DNA from: Chrysophaeum taylorii
Taxonomy: Eukaryota > Sar > Pelagophyceae > Pelagomonadales > Pelagomonadaceae
Direction of reading: 5' to 3'
NCBI GenBank assembly: GCA_029834535.1
Contig: JAQMWT010000370.1
Span: 202,572-266,571, forward strand
Length of the DNA stretch: 64,000 nucleotides
Under the pieces are notes generated by a model. The model had not been told where the DNA came from. It saw only the letters and a program-made list of their open reading frames with translations, and did not search any database. The translations under genes and the position numbers were made by a program. Positions 38,073 to 47,800 of this stretch are shown here, piece by piece (the stretch's first letter is position 1; each line of letters opens with the position of its first letter).

Positions 38073-38999
38073 CTAGGATGTGGGGCTCTTAAGGATGGGG
38101 ATGTCGTCGGGGACCGCCTCGAAGAAGAAAGAGTATATCGCGAAAAGGAGAAATAAGAGACCTCCGACGAGAGCGACCGTACGTTCGGAGATGCGCGAGG
38201 CGAGCATGCGACCCCCGAGGACGGCAAGCCCCGTGCACATCGCGTGGCCCGTGATTCCGCCGAGAATAACGCCGTACGGATCTTTGGCCGAGGCGAGGGC
38301 TATGGTCGCGATCTGGGAGCGATCGCCCCACTCGGCCAAAAAGGTGAGAAAAAAGGCTTGGGTGAAGACCCGCGAGCCCGTCCTCTTGGAGGGGGGGGCC
38401 TCGATGTCGCCGTTTTCCTCTTCTTTCTTCCGCACGAGCTCTTCTTCCACTTCGACCAATTCTTCGCTCGGCCCGTCGCGAGAAGTGCTCGCGTCGCGCA
38501 GCATTCGAAGTCCAAAGTACAAAAAGAGCGCCGCGCTCGCGTAGTGGGTGTACTTCCGCGGTAGCAAAGACGGCAGCGCGTAACCGAGGGCAGCGCTCAG
38601 GACGGTCATGATAGCGAGAGAAAACAAAGCTCCAGAGAAAACGACGAAACGAGAATTTCGCATCGCCAAAACGGCGGCGATAAAAAACGTCTTGTCCCCG
38701 ACCTCTGTCGCCCAGATCATGCCCAGCGAATTCACGAACGCCTTGTAAAAGCTCGCGTCATCGATCATCGGCAACGACGCTTGCCCCCGAAAACGCCGCG
38801 GAACAGGCATGCCGATGAATCCGTCGCCCGGGCCACCCAGCCGCGCGCGCTGGAACTCGTCGAGGTCCAGCACGCCGTCTCCGTTCGCGTCCGCACGACG
38901 AAACACCTCCTCGCCGGACACCAACGCGACCAGAACCAACAGCATCGACGACGACGACGACGATGACAGGGTTCGTATCATGGGGCTGCTGTTTTTCAT
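38073..38999 (-). CDS. GDT1/TMEM165 (UPF0016) family Mn2+/Ca2+ transporter with N-terminal EF-hand
   Basis: A 308-residue protein from the ATG at 38999 (302 from 38981). A signal peptide-like stretch (SMLLVLVALVSG) precedes one EF-hand loop (ADANGDGVLDLDE) and the UPF0016 domain with its two signature repeats: GMIWATEVGDKTFFIAAVLA and TFLAEWGDRSQIATIALA (ExGDK/R-S/T), each in a three-helix unit, joined by an acidic linker. Such proteins exchange Ca2+ or Mn2+ in Golgi or plastid membranes. The EF-hand is an uncommon addition. The frame stays open far upstream through a 38-bp minisatellite, where further in-frame ATGs exist, so the true N-terminus is uncertain. Confidence 0.9.
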   Translation of the reverse strand: MKNSSPMIRTLSSSSSSSMLLVLVALVSGEEVFRRADANGDGVLDLDEFQRARLGGPGDGFIGMPVPRRFRGQASLPMIDDASFYKAFVNSLGMIWATEVGDKTFFIAAVLAMRNSRFVVFSGALFSLAIMTVLSAALGYALPSLLPRKYTHYASAALFLYFGLRMLRDASTSRDGPSEELVEVEEELVRKKEEENGDIEAPPSKRTGSRVFTQAFFLTFLAEWGDRSQIATIALASAKDPYGVILGGITGHAMCTGLAVLGGRMLASRISERTVALVGGLLFLLFAIYSFFFEAVPDDIPILKSPTS

Positions 39000-39082
39000 T
39001 CGAGTAGAAAAGAATCCGTTCAGGGTGTGGCGATACGTGTTGTCGCGGCGCATCTCGCTCGTTCTTGTGCGAAAAAATGTGA

Positions 39083-39773
39083 GCCGCCACGAGACGTTGC
39101 TCGCCATCTCGCGCTTGATCGCCGCCACGAGACGTTGATCGCCATCTCGCGCTTGATCGCCGCCACGAGACGTTGATCGCCATCTCGCGCTTGATCGCCG
39201 CCACGAGACGTTGATCGCCATCTCGCGCTTGATCGCCGCCACGAGACGTTGATCGCCATCTCGCGCTTGATCGCCGCCACGAGACGTTGATCGCCATCTC
39301 GCGCTTGATCGCCGCCACGAGACGTTGATCGCCATCTCGCGCTTGATCGCCGCCACGAGACGTTGATCGCCATCTCGCGCTTGATCGCCGCCACGAGACG
39401 TTGATCGCCATCTCGCGCTTGATCGCCGCCACGAGACGTTGATCGCCATCTCGCGCTTGATCGCCGCCACGAGACGTTGATCGCCATCTCGCGCTTGATC
39501 GCCGCCACGAGACGTTGATCGCCATCTCGCGCTTGATCGCCGCCACGAGACGTTGATCGCCATCTCGCGCTTGATCGCCGCCACGAGACGTTGATCGCCA
39601 TCTCGCGCTTGATCGCCGCCACGAGACGTTGATCGCCATCTCGCGCTTGATCGCCGCCACGAGACGTTGATCGCCATCTCGCGCTTGATCGCCGCCACGA
39701 GACGTTGATCGCCATCTCGCGCTTGATCGCCGCCACGAGACGTTGATCGCCATCTCGCGCTTGATCGCCGCCA
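39083..39773 (-). repeat. 38-bp minisatellite, 18 near-identical units
   Basis: Eighteen complete units plus seven bases. Each unit is a 20-base half (plus strand GATCGCCGCCACGAGACGTT) and an 18-base half (GATCGCCATCTCGCGCTT), both starting GATCGCC. Only the first unit shows a clear change (TTGCTC for TTGATC). On the minus strand no frame contains a stop, so all three frames read through, each giving a 38-residue repeat over three units. Each unit holds one minus-strand ATG in a good context (GCGAGATGG). It lies directly upstream of the GDT1 start. Confidence 0.95.
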
Positions 39774-42700
39774 ATCTCCCACTGGCAGGCAGACAGACAG
39801 ACCGATAATTTTAGAGGTAAGAAGAAGTGGTGCGGCCTATCCGCGCGCCCCACCAGAGCGCCGCCGCGTTGAGCCTAAGGAGCACGAAGACTTCTCCTCC
39901 GCCACTGCTGCTTCTTTAAGATATCGAGAAAGAAACCCCGAACCAACGGTACCTCGCCGCGTGCTTTTCTCCACCCAGACGAGGCTAATACCGCCGCGCG
40001 GAACTACTACTACGCGCGCGTCCACCAGACGTTCTCTACAATCTGCTCGCAGCGATACCATTCCGGTGGTGTCACCGAACGATGGCGCCGCCAACACAAC
40101 CAACGCGTAGAGGCATCATATTGTACGCACGCAGAAAACTCCGCGTGTTCAATTCTTAGCCAAACCGCGCGTTGTTTCCCGCCGTTTTCGCTCCGTCGTA
40201 CGCTGCACTGCACGAGACGCGATGAGACCTGTTCGTGGTCAATCAACATTGGTGACACTCAGCCGCAACAGTTTCGACACTCTACAGCAGGGCATTGCCG
40301 ACGACGACGACGACGTGTGGCTCTGGCAGCTCGCCGCCGCTAAGGACACTTTCCAAATGGTGCGCGTAGACGTAACCTCTTCCACCGCGCGATATAATTT
40401 CAAAAAAAAAAACTGGCAGCCAAGACAAGAAGCAAGGATTGTTAGCAAATACCACGCGGAATCGAGCGTCTCGGCCTTGGCACCATGAAAAGCGCGTGAT
40501 GGCAAGAATCTATTGGCCGCCTCGGGAATTGAGGACCGCTCCTCGTGCGTTAAGTGGAGGAAGCATGGTGGAACAACAAACTACGTAGGTGTTGTTGTTG
40601 CGTTTTTCCAGCCCATTTTCTTCTACACCCCCGGATAATCGAACTGGAGCTTGGGCGTTGTCGATGCCACGACCCCGCTCGAGTCTTCGAAGATGCCGCC
40701 GCCCGCTCGAAGTCGCTGCTGCCCGGGTTGCAGTTGGTTAGCGACTAGACTTCGAGTCTCGCGGAGACACCGTTGCTGAGTGGTCGTATGGGCGGGTCCC
40801 GACGTCGCCGCGAGCCTCAAAGCTGGCGAGTGATACGCTTGGCCGCATACCGTTGCACGACGATGGCTTCGTACAATCCCTCGTATACGGCTCGTACCAC
40901 ATGTTTTGCTCGTGTCTTCGTCCCGACCAGAAGGAATCTCATCGGAAGAATCGTCTGACTTTCGAGTTTGGATGAATTGCCTTGTCACAAGAACGGATCT
41001 GCTCCATCATCAGAAGATAGGATTCCATTCTACGTGCAATAGAAAACGTCACAAAAACACACCATGCTGCGGAGGAGAATTGGACGTTTCGAGAATGCTT
41101 GAGGTTGATATATCTGTACAGCCCTTTATCGGAAGGAATTTGCCATCCTGAAGGAACGACCTATCATCCGATGAAATATTCGGAGAAAGAACCGTTTAAA
41201 AATTTTGGTGCGTGCCGCCACGCGACCTGGAAAGAGAAACGAATCTCCGTTGAAAAACGAGGCTTGGCGCGACTTTAAGCAGCTTGATGGTCGTATGGGT
41301 AGACTCCCGGACAGTGCGCTTGGACTGTGTGACGGACCAAGGGTACGTACTACCAATGCTGGCTGGAAAACGCAGTCCAGGACCTAGCATATAGACAACA
41401 TGCCTCCGTATGCTTGATACTAAAGACGACGCTGGGGGTCGTACCTCGGTTTTTGAACACACAACACTCTTTTGTACTTGTAGTCTCCTCGGAGTGTCAC
41501 TCCGAGCTGCACTAGCGGCAATAACAGCACCCCAACTGGTCTCAAAGGTAGCGTCGGGCAAACCATTCCATCCTCGTCGGAACCAGAACGATCACCACAG
41601 ACCATAGTTACGTACGCACTCATTGCCATCGTGGCACTGCGAGATTTGGAATCCGTGTTCGTCTTACTGTAGAGCCATAAGCGAGAAGAAACCAATCACC
41701 TCTTGCCTCAGCACCGAGCGGCGCATGTGAAGCTTGCCTTTCGGGCTTTTCGAGGCTCGCGGCCGTGCTGGCGGCTTGCCTCTGCTCGATGCACTCCTGC
41801 TCCTCGGCGATATGCTCCGTGCAACTACTCATTGTGCAGACCACGAGGCTGCTATTGGCTCCCTGGCATCAGCAAGAGAAAAAAAAAACATTGACCGTAT
41901 GGCGAGAAGAAATGGTTATCCGAATTTCTTGCTCGGCGTCGGGTCCTGCACCCTTCATTGCACAAGACGGCGCCCGCTGTCATGTACTTCGCAAGAAAAA
42001 AGACCAGTTTCGCAAGACCAGTCCGTTATCAATCAACAGTGGTGACACTCACCCGCAAAGCCCACCGCAGCCCAGCACAGACACGCGTTACCACCACCGA
42101 ATGATGCCCTGCCTGCTCGCGTTCGCACTCCCCTCACCTTTTTGGAGTCGACCTTCAAATACCCAACAGTAGGGCATTACTTCCGCCGCTACGGCCCCGG
42201 CACGCTGCGTCCATAGGGGTCGGCCGCCGGCCTGGCTGCCAAGAACCTTTAGTCTCTTCCCCAGAGAGCGCGCGGGATCCCCGTCGAGCACGGGGACATC
42301 GATACCGTCACGACTCGGAGGAGGAGGTGAGCTTAACGTTTTGTGGATGATGGAGGCTCCCTTTTGGAACACCTGAGCTCTTATCATGCGCACACATGAC
42401 CTCCGCGTGAATGCGTGTATGCGAAAAAGCCATCCGAGCAGCCGACTAACATACTGTGTCAGCAGTAGCGAGCGCATTGGGCGCGTTGACCCAACCCGAG
42501 GGTCCGATGGTATCGGTGCTACCAGCCAGTGCGACTTGGAATATTCCACTATCGGCAGCGACGACGACTTTGACGACGACTCGATGCATATTGCCAGCCT
42601 CAAGACGGATTCATCTCTAGGCCTCGAAATTCGGAATACGGTTTGGTGAATGCCACCCAGACATCGACGCAACGTGAGTCACAGGCCTGGCTTGACGTGC

Positions 42701-44581
42701 CGAAACGCAACCTCCCTGTAACTTCTTGATGTATCTTGAACCCAACTCGTCGAGCAGGATCTTGGCAGACGACGGGCCCGGAGTGTTCGCGTTGACTCGG
42801 GGGAGGCTCGCTAACGTTGGTTAGTTGGTGGTGGTGTCGCCGCGGAGCATAATTGGACCATCCAGGTGCGTTATTAAACTCTCCGACCATGTCAACACGG
42901 TTTTTTATGCATACAATAACCGTACGCTCCATCAGATATGCCATCACAGCGTACCCACGGTTCGCGGCGACGAGGATGAATGAATGAATGAAGCACGAGG
43001 TGAATCGTGGCATTGCTGAACGCGCCTTGAACTACGCCGAGTCGCCAGATGTCCTGGTCGGGGGGATTCGAAAAAAAAGCTGCGAGAGTCATAACCGCTT
43101 CGACTGTTCCCTCATCAAAAAAAAAACCCTCATCACGCCCTTTTTTTGAGCGCCGCGTAGAACGATCCAGTGCCTCATATCTTCTTGGATGAGGAGGGAC
43201 TTTGAGCAAGGACATATTATTAGTACTGGCGAACGTTGACATTCCAAACGAGAGACGAGCTCAACAGAAAGAACTGTGATTGATAAACTCACAACTGCGC
43301 AGAGAGGTCGCACAATCATCGAAGAAAGGAAGATCGTCATCGAGCGTGCTAATAAGTACAGAAGACCGGTTGTTGCGGATATTTGATGTCAAGACATGAA
43401 GCCACGTTACAAAAATCCGAAGCGGCGGCTCCGCTTGCTGCGCCACAATCCGAAGCAATGGTAAAACGTGCGGAAGAAATAAATGCTACTAGGAGGAGGA
43501 ACTTTATGCGAGTGCGTCGGAGGTTGTTCCGCAAGTGTGCGAGCGTGGCCTTGTGATACGAAGAACTTATAGATGTGAAGAATAACAAGGAGCTGGACGC
43601 GGCCACTTGAATGTGTGGTGGTGGTACTTCCACAACGTTGTCCCATATTCAAAATCAAAAAATCTGCTTTGTGAAGAACAAGCGACCATCGTCGCTTAGG
43701 CGGCGTACGACGACAAGCTGGTTTTGAGGAATAGGGAAATCACGGGGGTCGTCGCGTCCTTAAAATCATCTTTCAGCATATCGCTCTGTCTGGAAGCGAT
43801 TGTGACAACGAGACGCGAGTGAAGCTCGTGTCATTCATTCATCCATCCAGGTGAGGAAGGTCTGGTTTGTTCAAGGTGACTCCTTGGCAGAAGTAGAACT
43901 GTCACATCTCGAGCGGGTGGAGGCTTATCGTCGCTTCGCGGTAGGTACGGTGGTATAATTCCCGTTCTGGGGGAACAGCTGGAGGTGTCCTGAAAGTAGG
44001 AGTATATTTGTTTGCCAGTGTTTGTTTCCGATCTTGGATTCATTCGGCCATAACGTGGTGGTGGTCGTTGAATGTCGCGCGAGCGGCTCGCAGAACAGCC
44101 TGCATACACGCGGAAGTCCATCGACGCGACACTCGGCTTTCCCCTGGTGTATGTCCTAGCCGAGTACGTCCTTCTTCATATAGAGGTCGATGATTGCGAG
44201 ATCGGGTAATTGCGGCTACTACGAGGCTATGGTGCTAGACGGCGCTAATTTTCGATGGAACTTGCGGGTCTACTACGCCCGTGGGAGTGATTCGTTCGCC
44301 CAAGGCTAGAAAACTTCGGGAATGGGGATTGAGCTGGGCCTTTGATATAATTAGGTTGTGAGCGCGAATTCATTCAAGAGTAATCGATAGCAATCATAGG
44401 TTTTTATCAGTCCCTCGCTCAAGTCGCGGGTTGTGGTGACACGTGCGGCTTGCGCCGTTTTCAGTCAGTCAGTCAGTCAGTCAGTCAGTCAGTCAGTCAG
44501 TCATTCAGAACAGGGCAGTCCGTCCTGCGTAAAAAATATGGTGACGAAAAAGTTCGGCTTTATTACTCCAATGTTTTATCC
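39774..44581. other. Gene-poor region with decayed repeats
   Basis: About 4.8 kb without a recognised gene on either strand; all frames are short and interrupted. A 30-base block at 40239-40268 recurs with three changes at 42029-42058 (AATCAACA..GGTGACACTC), with weaker similarity on both sides, pointing to two old copies of one element. A perfect inverted repeat with a one-base loop lies near 41491-41509 (CTCGGAGTG/CACTCCGAG). A (CAGT)n microsatellite occupies 44461-44502. Composition is more AT-rich than the flanking genes. Confidence 0.6.
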
Positions 44582-45770
44582 TTACTACGAATCGGCAGAT
44601 GTTTGTTTGTTTGTTTGTTTGCTGATTGTCCTTAAAAGTCGACTGCTAAGAGGGGGGGGTGTGTGGGGGGCATGAAGGATGTGGGTGGGTGACCTAGTTT
44701 GTCTTTAAATGTCGACTGCTAAGAGGGGGGTGTGTGTTGGGAGCGTGAAGGATGTGGGTGGGGTTAGTTTGTCCTCCGATTCAGGGTAAGGATCAGATAG
44801 GCCCACAAGCCAGGCATTGATCCTCCAAGCCGTCTACGGCGACGACCTCGCAGACTATTTCCACGACCCGCGTCGGCTCTTTTAGCCAGCGCGCCATTCT
44901 CCCGCCCCGTCGAAACGATGTTGTCGATGCTGACAACGTGCGCATGACCGCGGCCTTTTTTTGCCGGAGACGAGGCGTCGGAGTTCTTTTCGGTTAACTA
45001 GGTTTGGTCGGAAGACGACGCCTCGTTCTTTACAGTCGAGTTTTTTTTCAACTCCCTGACCACCAACGGCATGCTGACTTTGATCGCGAGCTTAAAGTAA
45101 TCGCAACCTCGACCCGTCGCACGGCCACTGCAACGGTACCAGATACATGATCGATCGCGTCGTGTCACCGAGGCTCCTCGAACCAGCATCCCCTAAGGCC
45201 CAACAAGAGGGCAGACGCCCCGCAAGGTCGGCGTCCTCTTGCCCAAGCCCGTCTTCTGCCACGTCCTGAGGTCTACGTGGCTCTCTGTCGATCGGCAACC
45301 CCGAGGATATCCTCTTCGGGGTCGACGACTCGACACCACCCTACCCCACACGTGCTGCGCAATACCGATAAGCCCCCTCCCGGCGTCTACACGCGCACTG
45401 TAGGTGGTGAACTTTCTGGGACCAGGTGAACTTGCTGTAACCAGGTGAACTTACTGGGGTTGGAGATTGGGACTAGGTGAGCGACCTTAGTAGTGACCAG
45501 GTGAAGTTAGTGAGACCAAGTGTGAACTTACTGGGGCTTTCTTTCTTTCTTTCTTTCTTTTAGAGTAAAAACTCAAAGGTTAGCGGCGTGTGCGGATCAA
45601 AGCAGCTTAGATTGGCGGGGGTGAGAGCGACGAGCAGCGTCAAAGGTGAGTGGGGGGATGTGAGCAGGAGCGGGTTTCCGTCGAACTTACTGGGGTTAGA
45701 GATTGGGACTAGGTGAATGAATTTACTGGGACGAGCGACCAGGTGAACGAACGAACGAACGAACTTAAAT
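44582..45770 (+). mobile_element. Helitron-derived non-autonomous element, copy B
   Basis: Same organisation as copy A in inverted orientation. TTACTACGAATCGGCAGATG and a TGTT tract open it, then two imperfect G-rich ~100-base units absent from copy A (44630-44770), GGGTAAGGATCAG, then the helicase relic: TGATCCTCCAAGCCGTCTAC (44817), CCCGTCGAAACGATGTTGTC (44907) and GAGGATATCCTCTTCGGGGT (45302). Next comes a CCCGGCGTCTACACGCG end of the old ORF (45378), then the tail with motifs such as ACCAGGTGAACTTACTGGGG (45403-45755). The tail stops about 45 bases before the SLC33A1 start codon. Confidence 0.75.
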
Positions 45771-45815
45771 GCGAAAAAAAGCTAACGCAGTAGCAGCATA
45801 AAGGGTTTGGATTGG

Positions 45816-47255
45816 ATGCCTCGGCGTCGCGGAGGTGTCGCAGAAGCCGTCGCAGAAGTGCTCGAGACGACGACGACGACGACGACGTCTAAGAGGAAGA
45901 ACGATGTCGGGTCGGTGGGTCTGCTGCTGGTGCTGTACACACTGCAGGGCATTCCGATGGGGTTGTCGGGGGCCGTGCCTTTGTTGCTCGCGGGTCGCGT
46001 GAATTACAAGGGCCAGGCGCTGTTCAGCCTCGCGTCGCTGCCGTTTAGCTTAAAGTTGGTGTGGGCGCCCATCGTGGACTCGTCCAAGGTGCGAGGATTT
46101 GGGCGGCGCAAGTCGTGGCTCGTGCCGACGCAGCTCTTGATCGGTACGTCGATGGTTTTGGCGAGGTCGTCGATAGACGCCTGGATGACGCTGCCCGACA
46201 TGCGCAAGCTGACCGCGCTGTTTTTGGGGTTGTACTTTCTGTGCGCGACCCAGGATATCGCTGTGGACGGGTGGGCGCTGACGATGTTGTCGGAGAAGAA
46301 CGTCGGGTGGGGTCCGACGTCGAATTCTTTAGGCCAATCGCTCGGGTTCGCTCTGTCGTACGTTGGGTTCGTCGCCCTCCACGACGAAGCTACGTGCAAC
46401 AAGTACTTTCGGGCGGTTCCGGCGGAGGGCGGCCTCGTGAGCCTGGCGGACTTTGTTGGTTGGTGTGGCTGGGCGTTCCTCGCGACGACGACTGTCGTCG
46501 CTTTTACGCCCGAAATAGACGCGGAGGAACCCGAGAGGATATCGGTTGCGTATGCGCGCGCCGCCAGGACCCTCCGGCTCGGTCCGATGCGGGCGCTCTG
46601 CGTGCTGCTTCTCACGTGCCGCGCGGCCTTTGGAGCGGCGGATGCCGCTACGGCGCTCAAAGCTATCGATTACGGTCTCCGGAAGGAGGACGTGGCATTT
46701 TTGTCGCCCGTCCTCCTCGCTGCTTCTGTCGTCTTTCCCCTCGTCTGTGCGCGCTGGACCACGCGAACTCCCCTTCGAGCCTTTTTGGTCGCCGTTCCGC
46801 TCCGTCTCCTCTTGAATCCGGTGACGTGGGCGGTCCTCGAGTACGTCAAGCGTGGGCGCCCGAACCACTTCGCGGCTTTCGCCATTTTGTCCCTCTCCAA
46901 GGAGTTCGCCGCGAATCTCATGTTCGTCTCCCAGATGTCCTTCTTCGCCAGAATCTCCGATCCTCTTTACGGTGGCACTTTCATGACTCTCCTAAACACG
47001 GTCGCGAATCTCGGCGCGAAATGGCCGCCGTCTCTGGCGCTCTTCCTCCTAGACCCCCTTTCCAAACGAGTCCAGGACGCCTTCAAGCTCGAGCTTTTCG
47101 TCTCGACAATCGTTGGGTTTGTCTGGTTGCTCTGGGCGACGCCCCGCCTCAAGCGCCTCGATTCCCTTCCTCTCGCCCGCTGGCGCCCGAAGCTCTACCT
47201 AAAAAAAAACGGCGACAACTCCTCGGAATCTTCCAACGGCAACCACGACCACTAA
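45816..47255 (+). CDS. SLC33A1: Acetyl-CoA transporter, SLC33A1 (AT-1) family
   Basis: A 479-residue major-facilitator protein of the ER acetyl-CoA transporter family. Strong landmarks: LYTLQGIPMGLSGAVPLLL, LPFSLKLVWAPIVDS, FGRRKSWLVPTQLLIG, CATQDIAVDGWALTMLSEKN with VGWGPTSNSLGQ, CNKYFRAVP, and YGGTFMTLLNTVANLGAKWP near the C-terminus. About twelve hydrophobic spans are visible. It imports acetyl-CoA into the ER lumen for acetylation. The frame is open three codons upstream without ATG; the start is 45816. A Helitron-derived element ends directly upstream on the same strand. Confidence 0.94.
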   Translation: MPRRRGGVAEAVAEVLETTTTTTTSKRKNDVGSVGLLLVLYTLQGIPMGLSGAVPLLLAGRVNYKGQALFSLASLPFSLKLVWAPIVDSSKVRGFGRRKSWLVPTQLLIGTSMVLARSSIDAWMTLPDMRKLTALFLGLYFLCATQDIAVDGWALTMLSEKNVGWGPTSNSLGQSLGFALSYVGFVALHDEATCNKYFRAVPAEGGLVSLADFVGWCGWAFLATTTVVAFTPEIDAEEPERISVAYARAARTLRLGPMRALCVLLLTCRAAFGAADAATALKAIDYGLRKEDVAFLSPVLLAASVVFPLVCARWTTRTPLRAFLVAVPLRLLLNPVTWAVLEYVKRGRPNHFAAFAILSLSKEFAANLMFVSQMSFFARISDPLYGGTFMTLLNTVANLGAKWPPSLALFLLDPLSKRVQDAFKLELFVSTIVGFVWLLWATPRLKRLDSLPLARWRPKLYLKKNGDNSSESSNGNHDH

Positions 47256-47800
47256 TATCCTTTTCTTCCCGGGCGGCCGGCCATTGTCCGTTCTTTTTCC
47301 ATTTCTCTTCCGCCCTATTTTATGCTGTTTCTGCTGCTGCTGCTGCTGATCATCGTCATCGTCATCGTCGTGAGTAGGAGGAGGAGGAGACGACGACAGG
47401 ATGCTGCCCCGGCTGCGACGTTTCCAGAGAGAGAGAGAGAGAAAGAGAAAGAAAGAGAGATCATGCGATGCGCCGCCGCAAGCAGAACTTTAATACAACG
47501 TAACTAAAATCCGAGACGCGGAAACACCACCACGCTTCTTGCGGATTTCGGCCACCACGCTAAATTCAGCGGGTGGCCTTCCTGCCCCATTACAGGCCCG
47601 GAGGACCGACGCTGCACGTGCGACGCTGCAGGTGCTCAAAGAGAAGGGACACGCACGAGGGGGGGTATTTTTTGTCGTAATTCCTCGTTTTTTTTTTAAA
47701 GAAAGCTAGACAAACCGAAAAACATTGGACAGAGGGGGGTGCCTCGCTGCCTCGCCTCGCCTAGCCTACGGCTAAGGCTCAACCTTAGCCTTAAGCCGAG
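47256..47800. other. Intergenic spacer, no recognised gene
   Basis: Contains (TGC)n, (ATC)n and (AG)n short repeats near 47325-47460 and T-runs near 47670-47700. A 15-base stretch at about 47552-47566 resembles the first bases of 28S rRNA but the match stops there. It separates convergent 3' ends. Confidence 0.55.

Noticed and set aside
36398-38227. 609-residue minus-strand ORF across NPL4
   Set aside because: It is the antisense shadow of NPL4 and the upstream hypothetical gene, with Arg/Asp/Val-biased composition typical of GC-rich antisense frames.
39083-39773. CRISPR-like array
   Set aside because: Units are contiguous with no unique spacers, and the host is a eukaryote. It is a minisatellite.
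38073-39782. A 569-residue GDT1 protein starting at 39782 with 38-residue repeats
   Set aside because: The frame start is GTG, not ATG, and the repeat reads open in all three minus-strand frames, so openness is no evidence of translation. The signal peptide near 38981-38999 also marks the likely true N-terminus.
47540-47640. rDNA (ITS2/28S) fragment
   Set aside because: Only about 15 bases match the 28S 5' start on the minus strand and the following bases diverge at once; no 5.8S or 28S core sequence is seen.
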